In this document: one piece after another, positions 24,259 to 32,250 of the stretch
How the letters are laid out: each line of letters opens with the position of its first letter
Position numbering within the stretch: the first letter of the stretch is position 1
From: DAINBT01 sp036732785
Lineage (GTDB): Bacteria; Planctomycetota; Phycisphaerae; Sedimentisphaerales; SM23-30
NCBI GenBank assembly: GCA_964537505.1
Contig: CAZICK010000031.1
Span: 1-40,858, forward strand
Length of the DNA: 40,858 nt
Direction: 5' to 3'
Translations under genes and position numbers: made by a program
Notes under the pieces: generated by a model
What the model saw: only the letters and a program-made list of their open reading frames with translations
Database searches by the model: none
Told to the model about the DNA's origin: nothing

Positions 24259-24272
24259 TATGCCCAATGGGT
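24259..24272. promoter_or_regulatory. Palindrome TGCCCAATGGGTA, possible operator
   Basis: Lies about 38 bp downstream of the -10 in the leader of the oxidoreductase operon. It shares 13 identical bases, TATGCCCAATGGG, with the inverted site at the transporter promoter (15834-15847). Confidence 0.4.
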
Positions 24273-24312
24273 ATGATAATTCCTGACAGGGCCATGAGAA
24301 AAGGAAATTGTT

Positions 24313-25656
24313 ATGAGTTATTCATTTAGCAGACGGCGTTTTTTGCAGGGTGCGGTTGCGGGGACATTATATTCTATTATGCCTGGCAAGGTGCTTGGGG
24401 CCAATGAAAAGGTCAACCTGGCGTGTATTGGTGTAGGAGCGCAGGGTGGCGGGATCGCGGGCTGGCTGCACAATACGGGTCTGGCGAATGTTGTCGCCTT
24501 GTGTGATGTTGACATGGGAGGCGAGCATACGCAGCAACTCGAAAATAAATTTGCCGGGGCGCCCAAATTCAAAGATTTCAGAAAAATGTTCGATAAGATG
24601 TCGAACCAGATCGATGCTGTAACCGTCGGGGTTCCGGATCATTCGCATTTCCCGATCGCGATGCTGGCGATGTCGCTGGGCAAACATGTCTATGTTGAAA
24701 AGCCATTGGCGCATACGTTCGAAGAAGTCGAGTTGATGATGGCAGCTGAAAAGAAATACAAAGTAGCCGCACAGATGGGTAATCAGGGACATTCAGGGAA
24801 CAATCCTTTACAGTTTAAGGCATGGGTGGATGCCGGTATTATTAAGGATGTCAGACACGTTGACGCTTTCATGAACAGTCGGCGTCGATGGCATGAATGG
24901 GATATCAGAGGGTATCCGACGGGTGAGAAGATGCCTGATACTATGGACTGGGATACATGGATCGGGACGGCGCCATATCATGAATACAGCGGCAAGCTGG
25001 CGCCGGGTAACTGGCGTAGCTGGTATGATTATGGCAATGGCGCGTTTGGCGACTGGGGGCCCCATACGCTGGATACCATACACAGATTTCTGCAGCTTGG
25101 TTTGCCGAAAGAAATAGAGGCGGTTAAGCTGATAGGGCCTAACAAGTTTATTTTCCCGCAGGGTTCGACAATATCATTCAAGTTCCCCGCACGAAATAAT
25201 ATGCCCGCTATGGATATTACGTGGTATGACGGGGTTAAGAATCTGGCCCCTCGTCCGAAAGAACTCGAGCAGGACAGAAAAATGGATCAGTGCGGCAAGA
25301 TTATTTACAGTGACGACCTGGTCTTTAAGGGGGGAACTCATGACAGTACTCTGCGTATCATTCCTGAGGACAAGATGAAGGAGATGAGCGATAAACTGCC
25401 GAAGATAACAGAGAAACATTCGGACCATGCGACGAATTTTCTGCTGGCATGTAAGGGTGAGGAAAAAACCCGCTCATCGTTCGATGTGTCCGGTCCGCTT
25501 ACGCAGGTATTTTTGTTGGGAGTTATCGCACAGCGTCTAGGCGGCAAACTTATTTTTGATCGCAAAACCAGGCAGATAACCAACAACAAGATCGCCAACC
25601 AATTGTTGACCGGTCCTGAGCCAAGAAAAGGCTGGGAAGAATTCTATAAATTGTAA
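24313..25656 (+). CDS. Tat-secreted Gfo/Idh/MocA-family oxidoreductase
   Basis: 447 residues. The n-terminus SRRRFLQGAVAG is a twin-arginine signal; the mature part begins with a Rossmann NAD(P)-binding pattern (ACIGVGAQGGGIAG), followed by the family motif VYVEKPLAHTFEE, whose EKP lysine is the usual catalytic residue, and the central GDWGPHTLD pattern common in planctomycete members. It probably oxidises or reduces a sugar or cyclitol outside the cytoplasm with a tightly held cofactor. AAAAGGAAA precedes the ATG. It is the first gene of a catabolic operon with an epimerase and a permease; the sugar is unknown. Confidence 0.9.
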   Translation: MSYSFSRRRFLQGAVAGTLYSIMPGKVLGANEKVNLACIGVGAQGGGIAGWLHNTGLANVVALCDVDMGGEHTQQLENKFAGAPKFKDFRKMFDKMSNQIDAVTVGVPDHSHFPIAMLAMSLGKHVYVEKPLAHTFEEVELMMAAEKKYKVAAQMGNQGHSGNNPLQFKAWVDAGIIKDVRHVDAFMNSRRRWHEWDIRGYPTGEKMPDTMDWDTWIGTAPYHEYSGKLAPGNWRSWYDYGNGAFGDWGPHTLDTIHRFLQLGLPKEIEAVKLIGPNKFIFPQGSTISFKFPARNNMPAMDITWYDGVKNLAPRPKELEQDRKMDQCGKIIYSDDLVFKGGTHDSTLRIIPEDKMKEMSDKLPKITEKHSDHATNFLLACKGEEKTRSSFDVSGPLTQVFLLGVIAQRLGGKLIFDRKTRQITNNKIANQLLTGPEPRKGWEEFYKL

Positions 25657-25757
25657 CAGGGCTTTTTCCAAACCCCGGTTAATATTTTGTTATGAGAAAG
25701 ATCTCTGAAAAATGCGTTTTTACATTCACTTGAAGGTATATTCTATGGCGTAGTTAT

Positions 25758-26702
25758 ATGAAGCTGCAAAACTTTGAGCTAAAAAACGAAAAAATTCGCA
25801 CTCAATTTGAGCAAATCAAAAAACGGCATCCGGAACAACTCAAACAACGTTTGAATCTGTCCTGGAGCAACTGGGGCTTCGGTATGGAGTCTCTGGAGGT
25901 CAGCGTCAAGCGGTTGGCCGGGGCGGGTATCGAGTTTATCGAGCTGCACGGCAATCACTACGGTGCGGACCTGGGTTATAAGCCCGACCAGACATTGAAA
26001 ATCGTACAAGACAATGGCGTCAAAGTGGCCGGCATCTGCGGTATGTTTTCGGCGGATAACGACCTGGCCAGCAATAGCGCGATTAAACGTCAAAATGCGA
26101 TCGACTACATAAAACGTGAACTGGATTTTGCCTCAGCGGTGGGGGCGGGATATTTGCTGGTCGTACCGGGCGCGGTCGGCCGTCCCAATCCTTATGATGA
26201 TATGGAATTCGAACGGTCGGTAGAAACTCTGCGGATCGTAGCTGACCAGTTCGTTTCCCATAACGTCAAAGCGGCAATCGAAGCGATTCGTTCAGCCGAG
26301 GTGAGCTTGTGCCACACTATCGCCGACCTGAAACGCTATATCAACGCTGTGAACCATCCGGGCGTTAAACATATAAACGGCGATCTTTATCACATGCAGG
26401 TCGAAGAGAGCCATATCCCAACGGCTATTATCGAAGCTGGATCGCAACTAACCAATCTTCACATGGCTGACAGTAACCGTTGTGCGATTGGTGACGGCTC
26501 AATGGACCTTGACACACTGATGATGGCCCTGTATGTTATCGGCTATAACAGGCCCGGTTGTTACTGCACGCCTGAACCGTTAGGGCCGGGCGGCGACCCA
26601 TACCCGGCCATGTATGGCAGACCGAGCGCAGAACTGCTCGACAAATTAGTGCAGAAGAGCGCGAAATATTTTAGAGAACGTGAAAGTGTTTTGCTGGATT
26701 AA
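25758..26702 (+). CDS. Sugar-phosphate isomerase/epimerase-like TIM-barrel protein
   Basis: 314 residues of the xylose-isomerase-like TIM-barrel (AP endonuclease 2) superfamily. Probable metal and substrate ligands lie in AAIEAIRSAEV, HINGDLYHM and HMADSNRCAIGDGSMDLD, the last being the H-x-x-D-x-N-R...G-x-G pattern of D-tagatose/D-psicose 3-epimerase relatives. It would epimerise or isomerise a ketose. It sits 101 nt after the oxidoreductase and 58 nt before the permease, in line with a shared sugar pathway. The start ATG lacks a strong ribosome site. Substrate not assignable. Confidence 0.85.
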   Translation: MKLQNFELKNEKIRTQFEQIKKRHPEQLKQRLNLSWSNWGFGMESLEVSVKRLAGAGIEFIELHGNHYGADLGYKPDQTLKIVQDNGVKVAGICGMFSADNDLASNSAIKRQNAIDYIKRELDFASAVGAGYLLVVPGAVGRPNPYDDMEFERSVETLRIVADQFVSHNVKAAIEAIRSAEVSLCHTIADLKRYINAVNHPGVKHINGDLYHMQVEESHIPTAIIEAGSQLTNLHMADSNRCAIGDGSMDLDTLMMALYVIGYNRPGCYCTPEPLGPGGDPYPAMYGRPSAELLDKLVQKSAKYFRERESVLLD

Positions 26703-26760
26703 GTTACCACAGGCAGAGTTGGATTGTTGTTGATTTATTTTTTATCCGAGAGGAACAAAT

Positions 26761-28221
26761 ATGACCACACAACAGAAGCACTCAACGGAAGATACGGAAA
26801 ACACAGGTAAGGTTTATGAATATGAACGGGAGCCGGTTCCTAAAAGCGCTCTTTTGGGCTTTAAGAGTTTTGTCGGTATGTATGCCGGTGAGCACTGTGC
26901 CGGGACGGAGTTGATGATAGGTCCGTTGTTTGTTGCCGCGGGGGTCAGTGCATACGATGTGGTCGTGGGCCTGATCGTGGGTAATGCCCTGGCGGTGCTG
27001 AGCTGGATATTTCTCTGCGCCCCGATTGCCACACGTATGCGTTTGACTTTATATTACCAGTTGGAAAAGATTTGCGGCCGAAAACTGGTGACACTTTACA
27101 ATCTGGCCAACGGTGTGATGTTCTGTTTCTTGGCAGGCGCTATGATTACGGTGTCGGCGACGGCTGTGGGGGTCTGGTTCAAGTTCAAAATGCCGGGCTT
27201 AAATGACCTTTATCCTAACAGTGCCGGCTGGGTGCTGGCGGTACTGGTGGTGGGCGGATTAATTGCCGTTGTGGCTGCTTACGGCTATCAGACAGTAGCC
27301 AAGTTTGCCAATATCGCCTCTCCGTGGATGGTGCTGGTGTTCCTGGCATTCGGGTTCGTCGGTTTGCGCCAATTCATCGATGTGACCGGCCAGGAAGTCA
27401 ATTCGCTGGGCGGACTGTGGGACCTGGCGAAAACTCAGATATGGAAGGGTGGCGCACCGCAGGAAGGGCAGGTGAAGTTTACGTTCTGGCATGTCACCTT
27501 CTTCGCGTGGTTCTGCAATATGGCGATGCATGTGGGGATGAGCGATTTGTCCGTTTTTCGTTTTGCGCGAAAAAGCTGGTACGCCGTCGCTTCCGCCGCT
27601 GGTATGTACGTCGGTCATTTTATGGCCTGGCTATGTGCCTCGATCCTCTACGCGTACCAACTGCACCTTGACCCCAGCGACACAAATGTTCTGCCCGGCC
27701 CGCTTGCTTATCGCGCTGCCGGTCTTGTGGGATTAGTCTGCGTGATTATCGCAGGCTGGACCACCGCCAATCCGACAATTTATCGGGCAGGTCTGGCGTT
27801 TCAGGCGATTGTCCCAAAAACCTCCCGATTTACCGTAACACTAATTACCGGCGGCATAGCAACAATTGCGGGAATGTTTCCGGCTATCGCGATGAAACTG
27901 CTGGGATTTGTGGCGCTCTATGGTATGCTGTTGATGCCGATGGGAGCGGTAGTTTTTGTCGATTTCTGGTTGCTTCGAAAGTTCGGTTTGCAGAGTTACT
28001 ATGCCGAGCTAAGCAAAAAAACCTTCAACTGGGCCGCCGGGATAGCCTGGCTTGGTACCCTGGGTATCTGCTTTTATCTGGTCAAGTATGCCGGCATCCA
28101 GATATTCTTTGTGAGTCTGCCGGGATGGTTTATCGCGGCGGTATTGTATATCCTGGCAAGCAAAATATATCAAAAGAAATTTCGCCCCCAAGCGATGGTT
28201 CAACAGGAGAACAAATCATGA
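26761..28221 (+). CDS. NCS1-like nucleobase/cation symporter-type permease
   Basis: 486 residues with about 12 hydrophobic segments and a 40-residue cytoplasmic n-terminus. The first helix region (GMYAGEHCAGTELMIGPLFV) and the LeuT-like layout recall the purine/cytosine permease (NCS1) family, though similarity to characterised members is distant. GAGAGGAA lies directly before the ATG. Given the operon partners (oxidoreductase and epimerase) it more likely imports the sugar or polyol they process than a base, which is inference. Its last codon overlaps the start of a 64-residue membrane protein (ATGA). Confidence 0.75.
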   Translation: MTTQQKHSTEDTENTGKVYEYEREPVPKSALLGFKSFVGMYAGEHCAGTELMIGPLFVAAGVSAYDVVVGLIVGNALAVLSWIFLCAPIATRMRLTLYYQLEKICGRKLVTLYNLANGVMFCFLAGAMITVSATAVGVWFKFKMPGLNDLYPNSAGWVLAVLVVGGLIAVVAAYGYQTVAKFANIASPWMVLVFLAFGFVGLRQFIDVTGQEVNSLGGLWDLAKTQIWKGGAPQEGQVKFTFWHVTFFAWFCNMAMHVGMSDLSVFRFARKSWYAVASAAGMYVGHFMAWLCASILYAYQLHLDPSDTNVLPGPLAYRAAGLVGLVCVIIAGWTTANPTIYRAGLAFQAIVPKTSRFTVTLITGGIATIAGMFPAIAMKLLGFVALYGMLLMPMGAVVFVDFWLLRKFGLQSYYAELSKKTFNWAAGIAWLGTLGICFYLVKYAGIQIFFVSLPGWFIAAVLYILASKIYQKKFRPQAMVQQENKS

Positions 28222-28412
28222 TAAAACTTATTGCTAAAATCGTATCCCTGATAGCACTGATGGTGTTGATAGTACCATCGCTTCTATTTTTCAGCGGTCG
28301 CATGGAATTGGATCAGGTTAAATGGATAATGCTTATTGCGACTATCATCTGGTTTGTGGCGGCCAGCCTGTGGATGTGGGACAACGAGCCGAAAACCCAG
28401 GATGACAAGTGA
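28218..28412 (+). CDS. Small two-helix membrane protein coupled to the permease (64 aa)
   Basis: The ATG at 28218 overlaps the permease stop by 4 nt, and CAGGAGAA stands about 9 nt upstream, so this start is much better than longer in-frame options that lie inside the permease gene. The product has two membrane segments (about 5-25 and 34-52) joined by a short polar turn with GRMELDQVK, and a short acidic tail. Coupling suggests an accessory subunit of the permease, similar in concept to the small subunits of other secondary transporters. No family recognised. Confidence 0.7.
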   Translation: MIKLIAKIVSLIALMVLIVPSLLFFSGRMELDQVKWIMLIATIIWFVAASLWMWDNEPKTQDDK

Positions 28413-28435
28413 GGATTAACCAACATATTTTAACG

Positions 28436-28484
28436 AATGTCCTGAGCTTGTCGAATTGAGCACAGTCGAGAGGTCGAAGGGCGC
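28436..28484. repeat. Dispersed-type repeat rich in TCGA, between convergent genes
   Basis: CCTGAGCTTGTCGAATTGAG followed by CACAGTCGAGAGGTCGAAGG. I recognise this phrase as a short interspersed sequence seen in many unrelated bacterial genomes, often at gene ends. Here it fills the gap between the small membrane protein and kdsD. Only one copy is in the window. Confidence 0.45.
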
Positions 28485-28495
28485 CTTATTCAACT

Positions 28496-29497
28496 TCACT
28501 GCAATATCCTTAACGCCACCACATCCTGAACATCGATCAGTCCTACCGGTTTGCCCTGGTCGTCCACCACCGGTATCTCGTCAATACGGTGTTTGTGAAA
28601 TATCGCCATCGCCTCACTTGCCAGCGTTTTCGGTTTGACGGTTTTGGGATTTTTCGTCATGACCTGTGCCACCGGCAGGTCATGTATCTGTTGGTTTTTA
28701 TTCTCCACGCCGCGCCGCAGATCGCCGTCGGTCAGCAGTCCGCTGAGCCGTCCTGCCTTATCTACCAATAATACGCACCCGTGCCGCAGCGCCGCCCCGG
28801 CCTGGGCCTCCTGCAGCGCTTCCTGCACCGTACATTTGTCCGATGCCATCGGCAGAGACTCGCCCCGCGCAAACAATGCCGCCTGCTCCACCGTAATCAG
28901 CTTTCGACCCAACGCCCCGCCGGGATGATACCGCCCGTAATCTTCCGCCTGGAAGTTCCTCGCCTGCATTACCGTCAGCGCCAGCGCATCGCCCACCGCC
29001 AGCATACAGGTCGTACTCGTACTCGGCGCCAGCCCCAGCGGACAAACCTCTTCCAGGTCACCCAGCCATATTACCTTTTCGCTGTGCTCGGCCAACGGCG
29101 AGTTCTTATTTCCGGTAATCGCGATCATCCGCACGTCCAGTTGTTTGAGCAGTGCTATCAGTCGCACGATCTCTTCACTCTCACCGCTGTAACTGAGCAC
29201 CATCGCTATGTCGTCACCACGCAGCCGTCCCAGGTCGCCGTGGACCGCCTCGGCCGCATGAACAAAATGACTCGGCGTACCGGTCGAGGCCAGCGTCGCT
29301 GATATTTTCTGTCCGATGATGCCGGCCTTTCCGATCCCGGTGACCACCACCGAACCACGGCAGTCGTAAATCATCTGGGCCGCGGCCGTGAAGTTTTCAT
29401 CCAGTTCCAGGGCCAACCGTTCCACTGCCTTGGCTTCCAGCCGGACAATCTCCCGCGCCCGTGCTAAATCGATTTTTGCAGTCGTTTTTTTTGCCAT
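28496..29497 (-). CDS. kdsD: Arabinose-5-phosphate isomerase (KdsD/KpsF/GutQ type)
   Basis: 333 residues from the ATG at 29497, chosen over a start 63 nt upstream because GGAAGGAG lies 5-12 nt before it. A SIS domain (about 35-170; VVVTGIGKAGIIGQKISATL and HAAEAVHGDLGRL) is followed by two CBS domains (about 205-330), the standard layout of D-arabinose 5-phosphate isomerase, which makes the precursor of KDO for lipopolysaccharide. Its presence implies a Gram-negative envelope with LPS. Monocistronic on the minus strand as far as seen. Confidence 0.92.
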   Translation of the reverse strand: MAKKTTAKIDLARAREIVRLEAKAVERLALELDENFTAAAQMIYDCRGSVVVTGIGKAGIIGQKISATLASTGTPSHFVHAAEAVHGDLGRLRGDDIAMVLSYSGESEEIVRLIALLKQLDVRMIAITGNKNSPLAEHSEKVIWLGDLEEVCPLGLAPSTSTTCMLAVGDALALTVMQARNFQAEDYGRYHPGGALGRKLITVEQAALFARGESLPMASDKCTVQEALQEAQAGAALRHGCVLLVDKAGRLSGLLTDGDLRRGVENKNQQIHDLPVAQVMTKNPKTVKPKTLASEAMAIFHKHRIDEIPVVDDQGKPVGLIDVQDVVALRILQ

Positions 29498-29617
29498 CTT
29501 GCTCCTTCCGCACACATTAAATCTGTACAAGTCCAACCGAAAATTATCCCCAATTTCCATCCGCCCGTCAAGTCATTCATAACCGCCGGGCTGCACAAAA
29601 ACCACGCAAAACCACGA

Positions 29618-31099
29618 TCACACTATCTGAGCGTTGAGATTGTATAGTTGTGCGAACTCGGCCAGGTGGCGTTGGTATTGTCCATAAAAAAACAATTGAT
29701 GGAACCCGGGAAAGGTCAATACATTTTGCGTTCCGTCAAATTTCACCCGTACCGATACCACGCATCCGCCGGACGGCGGAACACTGACATTATCCAATAC
29801 CGTGCCGACCGAAATAAGCATTCTGGTGGGATTGCTTTTGTTATCGCCGGGCAGTACGTCAAGACAGGTTATACGTTGGCCTTTACGCCATAAGGTACGC
29901 GGCACCGCGTCCCGATTTCCGTGATGATGTATCAAATCGAAAGCCTCCATTGGCCGATCAAAACCGTTTAGCCGGGTCGGACAGTTACAGTGTGCTCCGA
30001 TAATCGCTTCGTTGGCGGTGTCGGCCACGGGGTCCTGTTGAAACCCTGGCCGATCGAATAGATACTGAACAATAATGTGCGAAGCTACCGCACCCAAATC
30101 CGCTTCACACGCCGCCGGGATTCCTTCGTCGTTCATCCGCGACCAGGCCAGACAAGGCAGGCTCACCTTCGAGTCGGCCAGCGCACCGAGACAATCCATT
30201 GTGATCGCATCGGCTTGTTCCTGTTCGAGAATTTTACGCGCCACAAAATAGCTCTTGGCGCCGTTGATGACGTCATCTGTGGTCGCTCCCCTGACCCGCC
30301 GCGCCCCGCGCGTATATTCCTTGGCCATTGTCCGCACTTCGTCAGTAACATCCATCCGCTGGTATTCTTCCAGAAATGTTTGTGCCGGCACATATCTTAG
30401 CGTAATACCCAGATCGGCCATTGTCTTATCGAATCGCTTGTCTCCTTCGAGCACTACGCATCGAGTCTGGCGAATCTTCGCCCCGGCCGCCAACATCTTC
30501 ATGCCGTACGCCGCCTGGCCGAAATCATCTGTGCTGTAAATAACGCAACCGCTCTTCTGGGCCAAGTTTGCTGTATTGGTAGTGAAAGATGTGCCCAGCG
30601 GGGAAAAGACAATTGTCGGAATACCTGTTTCGGCCGCCTTATAAGCCGTGGGCCAGGTGTGCTGCTGACGATCGAGCAACATAAGCATCAAGCCATCGAC
30701 TTTTGCCGCCCCGGCCCCGGCCAGCCATTCGTCCGCTTCCTGGCCGCTATAAATCGGCTCGCTGCGCAGATTGAGCTTTACGCCCAGGGTCTGGGCCGTT
30801 TCCATCAGTTGCTTCGTATATTTTTTCTGTGCCGCCTCGCCGTCATAAACCGCGCCGGGCCACCACATACCATAATCTTCTTTCCGTCGCACGAACGCCG
30901 CGTTGATGGCAGGAACATACCTGGACGCCGGCCCACACGGTCGCATCGGTTTCAGCTTCGCGGTCGTCATCGGCAATATCGACGAGCAGCCGCCCAACAA
31001 CGATGTTCCAACAACATACCCCGCCGATCTGCGCAAGAAACTCCTTCGGTCAAATACATGACAACCACTTCCGTCGATAGAACATTTCTTGCAATTCAT
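29618..31099 (-). CDS. Tat-exported lipoprotein with sugar-isomerase-like C-terminal half, paralogue C
   Basis: 493 residues, third member of the family at 6965-8476 and 8630-10111 but more diverged. Twin arginine R18-R19 (DRRSFLRR) and lipobox LLGGC with C38; the n-region has C3-x2-C6 and C13. Conserved motifs CEAD at 331-334, GAHC at 368-371 and GFHQLFFYG at 465-473 align with those of A and B, which marks them as functionally important. AGGAAA precedes the ATG. It stands alone behind its own promoter (31191-31219), 120 nt from kdsD. Role unknown; exported sugar isomerase or sugar-binding protein are the candidates. Confidence 0.75.
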   Translation of the reverse strand: MNCKKCSIDGSGCHVFDRRSFLRRSAGYVVGTSLLGGCSSILPMTTAKLKPMRPCGPASRYVPAINAAFVRRKEDYGMWWPGAVYDGEAAQKKYTKQLMETAQTLGVKLNLRSEPIYSGQEADEWLAGAGAAKVDGLMLMLLDRQQHTWPTAYKAAETGIPTIVFSPLGTSFTTNTANLAQKSGCVIYSTDDFGQAAYGMKMLAAGAKIRQTRCVVLEGDKRFDKTMADLGITLRYVPAQTFLEEYQRMDVTDEVRTMAKEYTRGARRVRGATTDDVINGAKSYFVARKILEQEQADAITMDCLGALADSKVSLPCLAWSRMNDEGIPAACEADLGAVASHIIVQYLFDRPGFQQDPVADTANEAIIGAHCNCPTRLNGFDRPMEAFDLIHHHGNRDAVPRTLWRKGQRITCLDVLPGDNKSNPTRMLISVGTVLDNVSVPPSGGCVVSVRVKFDGTQNVLTFPGFHQLFFYGQYQRHLAEFAQLYNLNAQIV

Positions 31100-31190
31100 G
31101 ATAGTTTCCTGTCAATTAATGGTTTTTATATCGCTCATGATTAAAAAATCCCAAAATTTTTCAATCAGAAAGGCTCTATGCCTGCTAATT

Positions 31191-31219
31191 AGTTTATATG
31201 ACAAATTATACGTTGTCAA
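31191..31219 (-). promoter_or_regulatory. Candidate promoter of Tat lipoprotein C, overlapped by a dyad
   Basis: On the minus strand a perfect TTGACA (31219-31214), 17-bp spacer and TAAACT (31196-31191). The -35 overlaps the dyad TGACAA-N8-TTGTCA (31199-31218), which could be an operator. Confidence 0.5.
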
Positions 31220-31246
31220 AGGGAAAAACAGTATGCTGCCGTTACG

Positions 31247-32236
31247 TCAACTAAAGTGCAGCTCTATGATGTCCTTGTCGCGCAGGACGTAGTCGCGTGG
31301 TACCTGCTGGCCGGGATATTTGTCGTCGGCCCAAATGCGTGCGTAGCGGAGCTTCTCCACCAGGTCACGGTGGACTTTGTGTGCCAGCTCGTGTACGGTA
31401 CTGCCCATTGTGAGAGTGAATGGTTGTTGCATATCCGGTTTTTTACCGGGCAGTTTGGAATATATCCTGACGATTCGCAGTCTTTGAAATATCCGCTGGG
31501 CCAGCCGGTCCAGGCTGTCTTGATTGTGCAGCGAAGTAGCGACCAGTTCCATTTCCCCACCGCACATCTCCTGCAATACCTCAAAATCACCTCGGCCCGC
31601 CAAATCGCTCTTGGTGCACACACCCATGCAGGGCCGGAGCAGATGCCTGCACAAATCATCGTTTTCGTCCTCGTCGCCGGTCCGGATGAAATTGCGCTGC
31701 CGGAGGTAATCCATGCAGGTGGCCCATTCTTCCGTTACGTCCGCGGCTGCCAGGTCCATAACCACGAGTATCAGATCACACTGGCGATACGCTCCCACCT
31801 GTCCGGGTGCTATGTGATCGGCAGTAATGGGAGGCATGTCAACAAGTTGGATTTGGACATCCTCGTAGTGAAGGATACCCGGTACGGGCGATGTCGTGGC
31901 GAAAGGATAGTCGGCCACCTGCACGTGAGCGTTGGTCAGGTGAGCCACGAGTGCGCTTTTGCCGCTGTTGGGCGTTCCCAACAAAACCACCTGTCCGGCT
32001 GAGGCGCCACGGGGTATGTAGAAAATATCTTTTTGCCGGGCGCCGCTTTTTTCATCCGGCGTATCGCGCAGTTTGGCCAGGCGCCTTTTGATGTCGGCCT
32101 GCATGTGATCGGTCCCCTTATGTTTGGGGATCGTCTGCAGCATTAGCTCCAGGGCCGCGATCTTCTCAGCGGTGCTGCCGGCCTGGCGAAACAGTTCCTC
32201 GGCCCTGCGATATTCAGGTGTCAGATTGGCCGGCAT
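31247..32236 (-). CDS. DRG/Obg-like GTPase with TGS domain
   Basis: 329 residues. A helical n-terminal part (to about 75) precedes the G domain: G1 GTPNSGKS (87-94), G2 region with T-T-S-P, G3 as DMPP (replacing DxPG) and G4-like TKSD. The C-terminal 80 residues form a TGS domain ending KDIIELHFS. This layout matches DRG-like GTPases, thought to act on ribosomes or RNA. It is the last gene of the leucine operon, starting 14 nt after leuB stops, although nothing known links such GTPases to leucine synthesis. Family call is good; cellular role is open. Confidence 0.85.
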   Translation of the reverse strand: MPANLTPEYRRAEELFRQAGSTAEKIAALELMLQTIPKHKGTDHMQADIKRRLAKLRDTPDEKSGARQKDIFYIPRGASAGQVVLLGTPNSGKSALVAHLTNAHVQVADYPFATTSPVPGILHYEDVQIQLVDMPPITADHIAPGQVGAYRQCDLILVVMDLAAADVTEEWATCMDYLRQRNFIRTGDEDENDDLCRHLLRPCMGVCTKSDLAGRGDFEVLQEMCGGEMELVATSLHNQDSLDRLAQRIFQRLRIVRIYSKLPGKKPDMQQPFTLTMGSTVHELAHKVHRDLVEKLRYARIWADDKYPGQQVPRDYVLRDKDIIELHFS

Positions 32237-32250
32237 AGCGTTTTAGTCTC

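Larger units (their letters stand above)
24134..24295. repeat. 10-bp inverted repeat pair bracketing the oxidoreductase promoter
   Basis: ATGGCCCTGT at 24134-24143 and its exact reverse complement ACAGGGCCAT at 24286-24295 flank the 142 bp that hold the promoter and the GCCCAATGGG palindrome. The copies lie near the right edge of the GC-rich island. Could be distant operator halves or chance. Confidence 0.4.
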
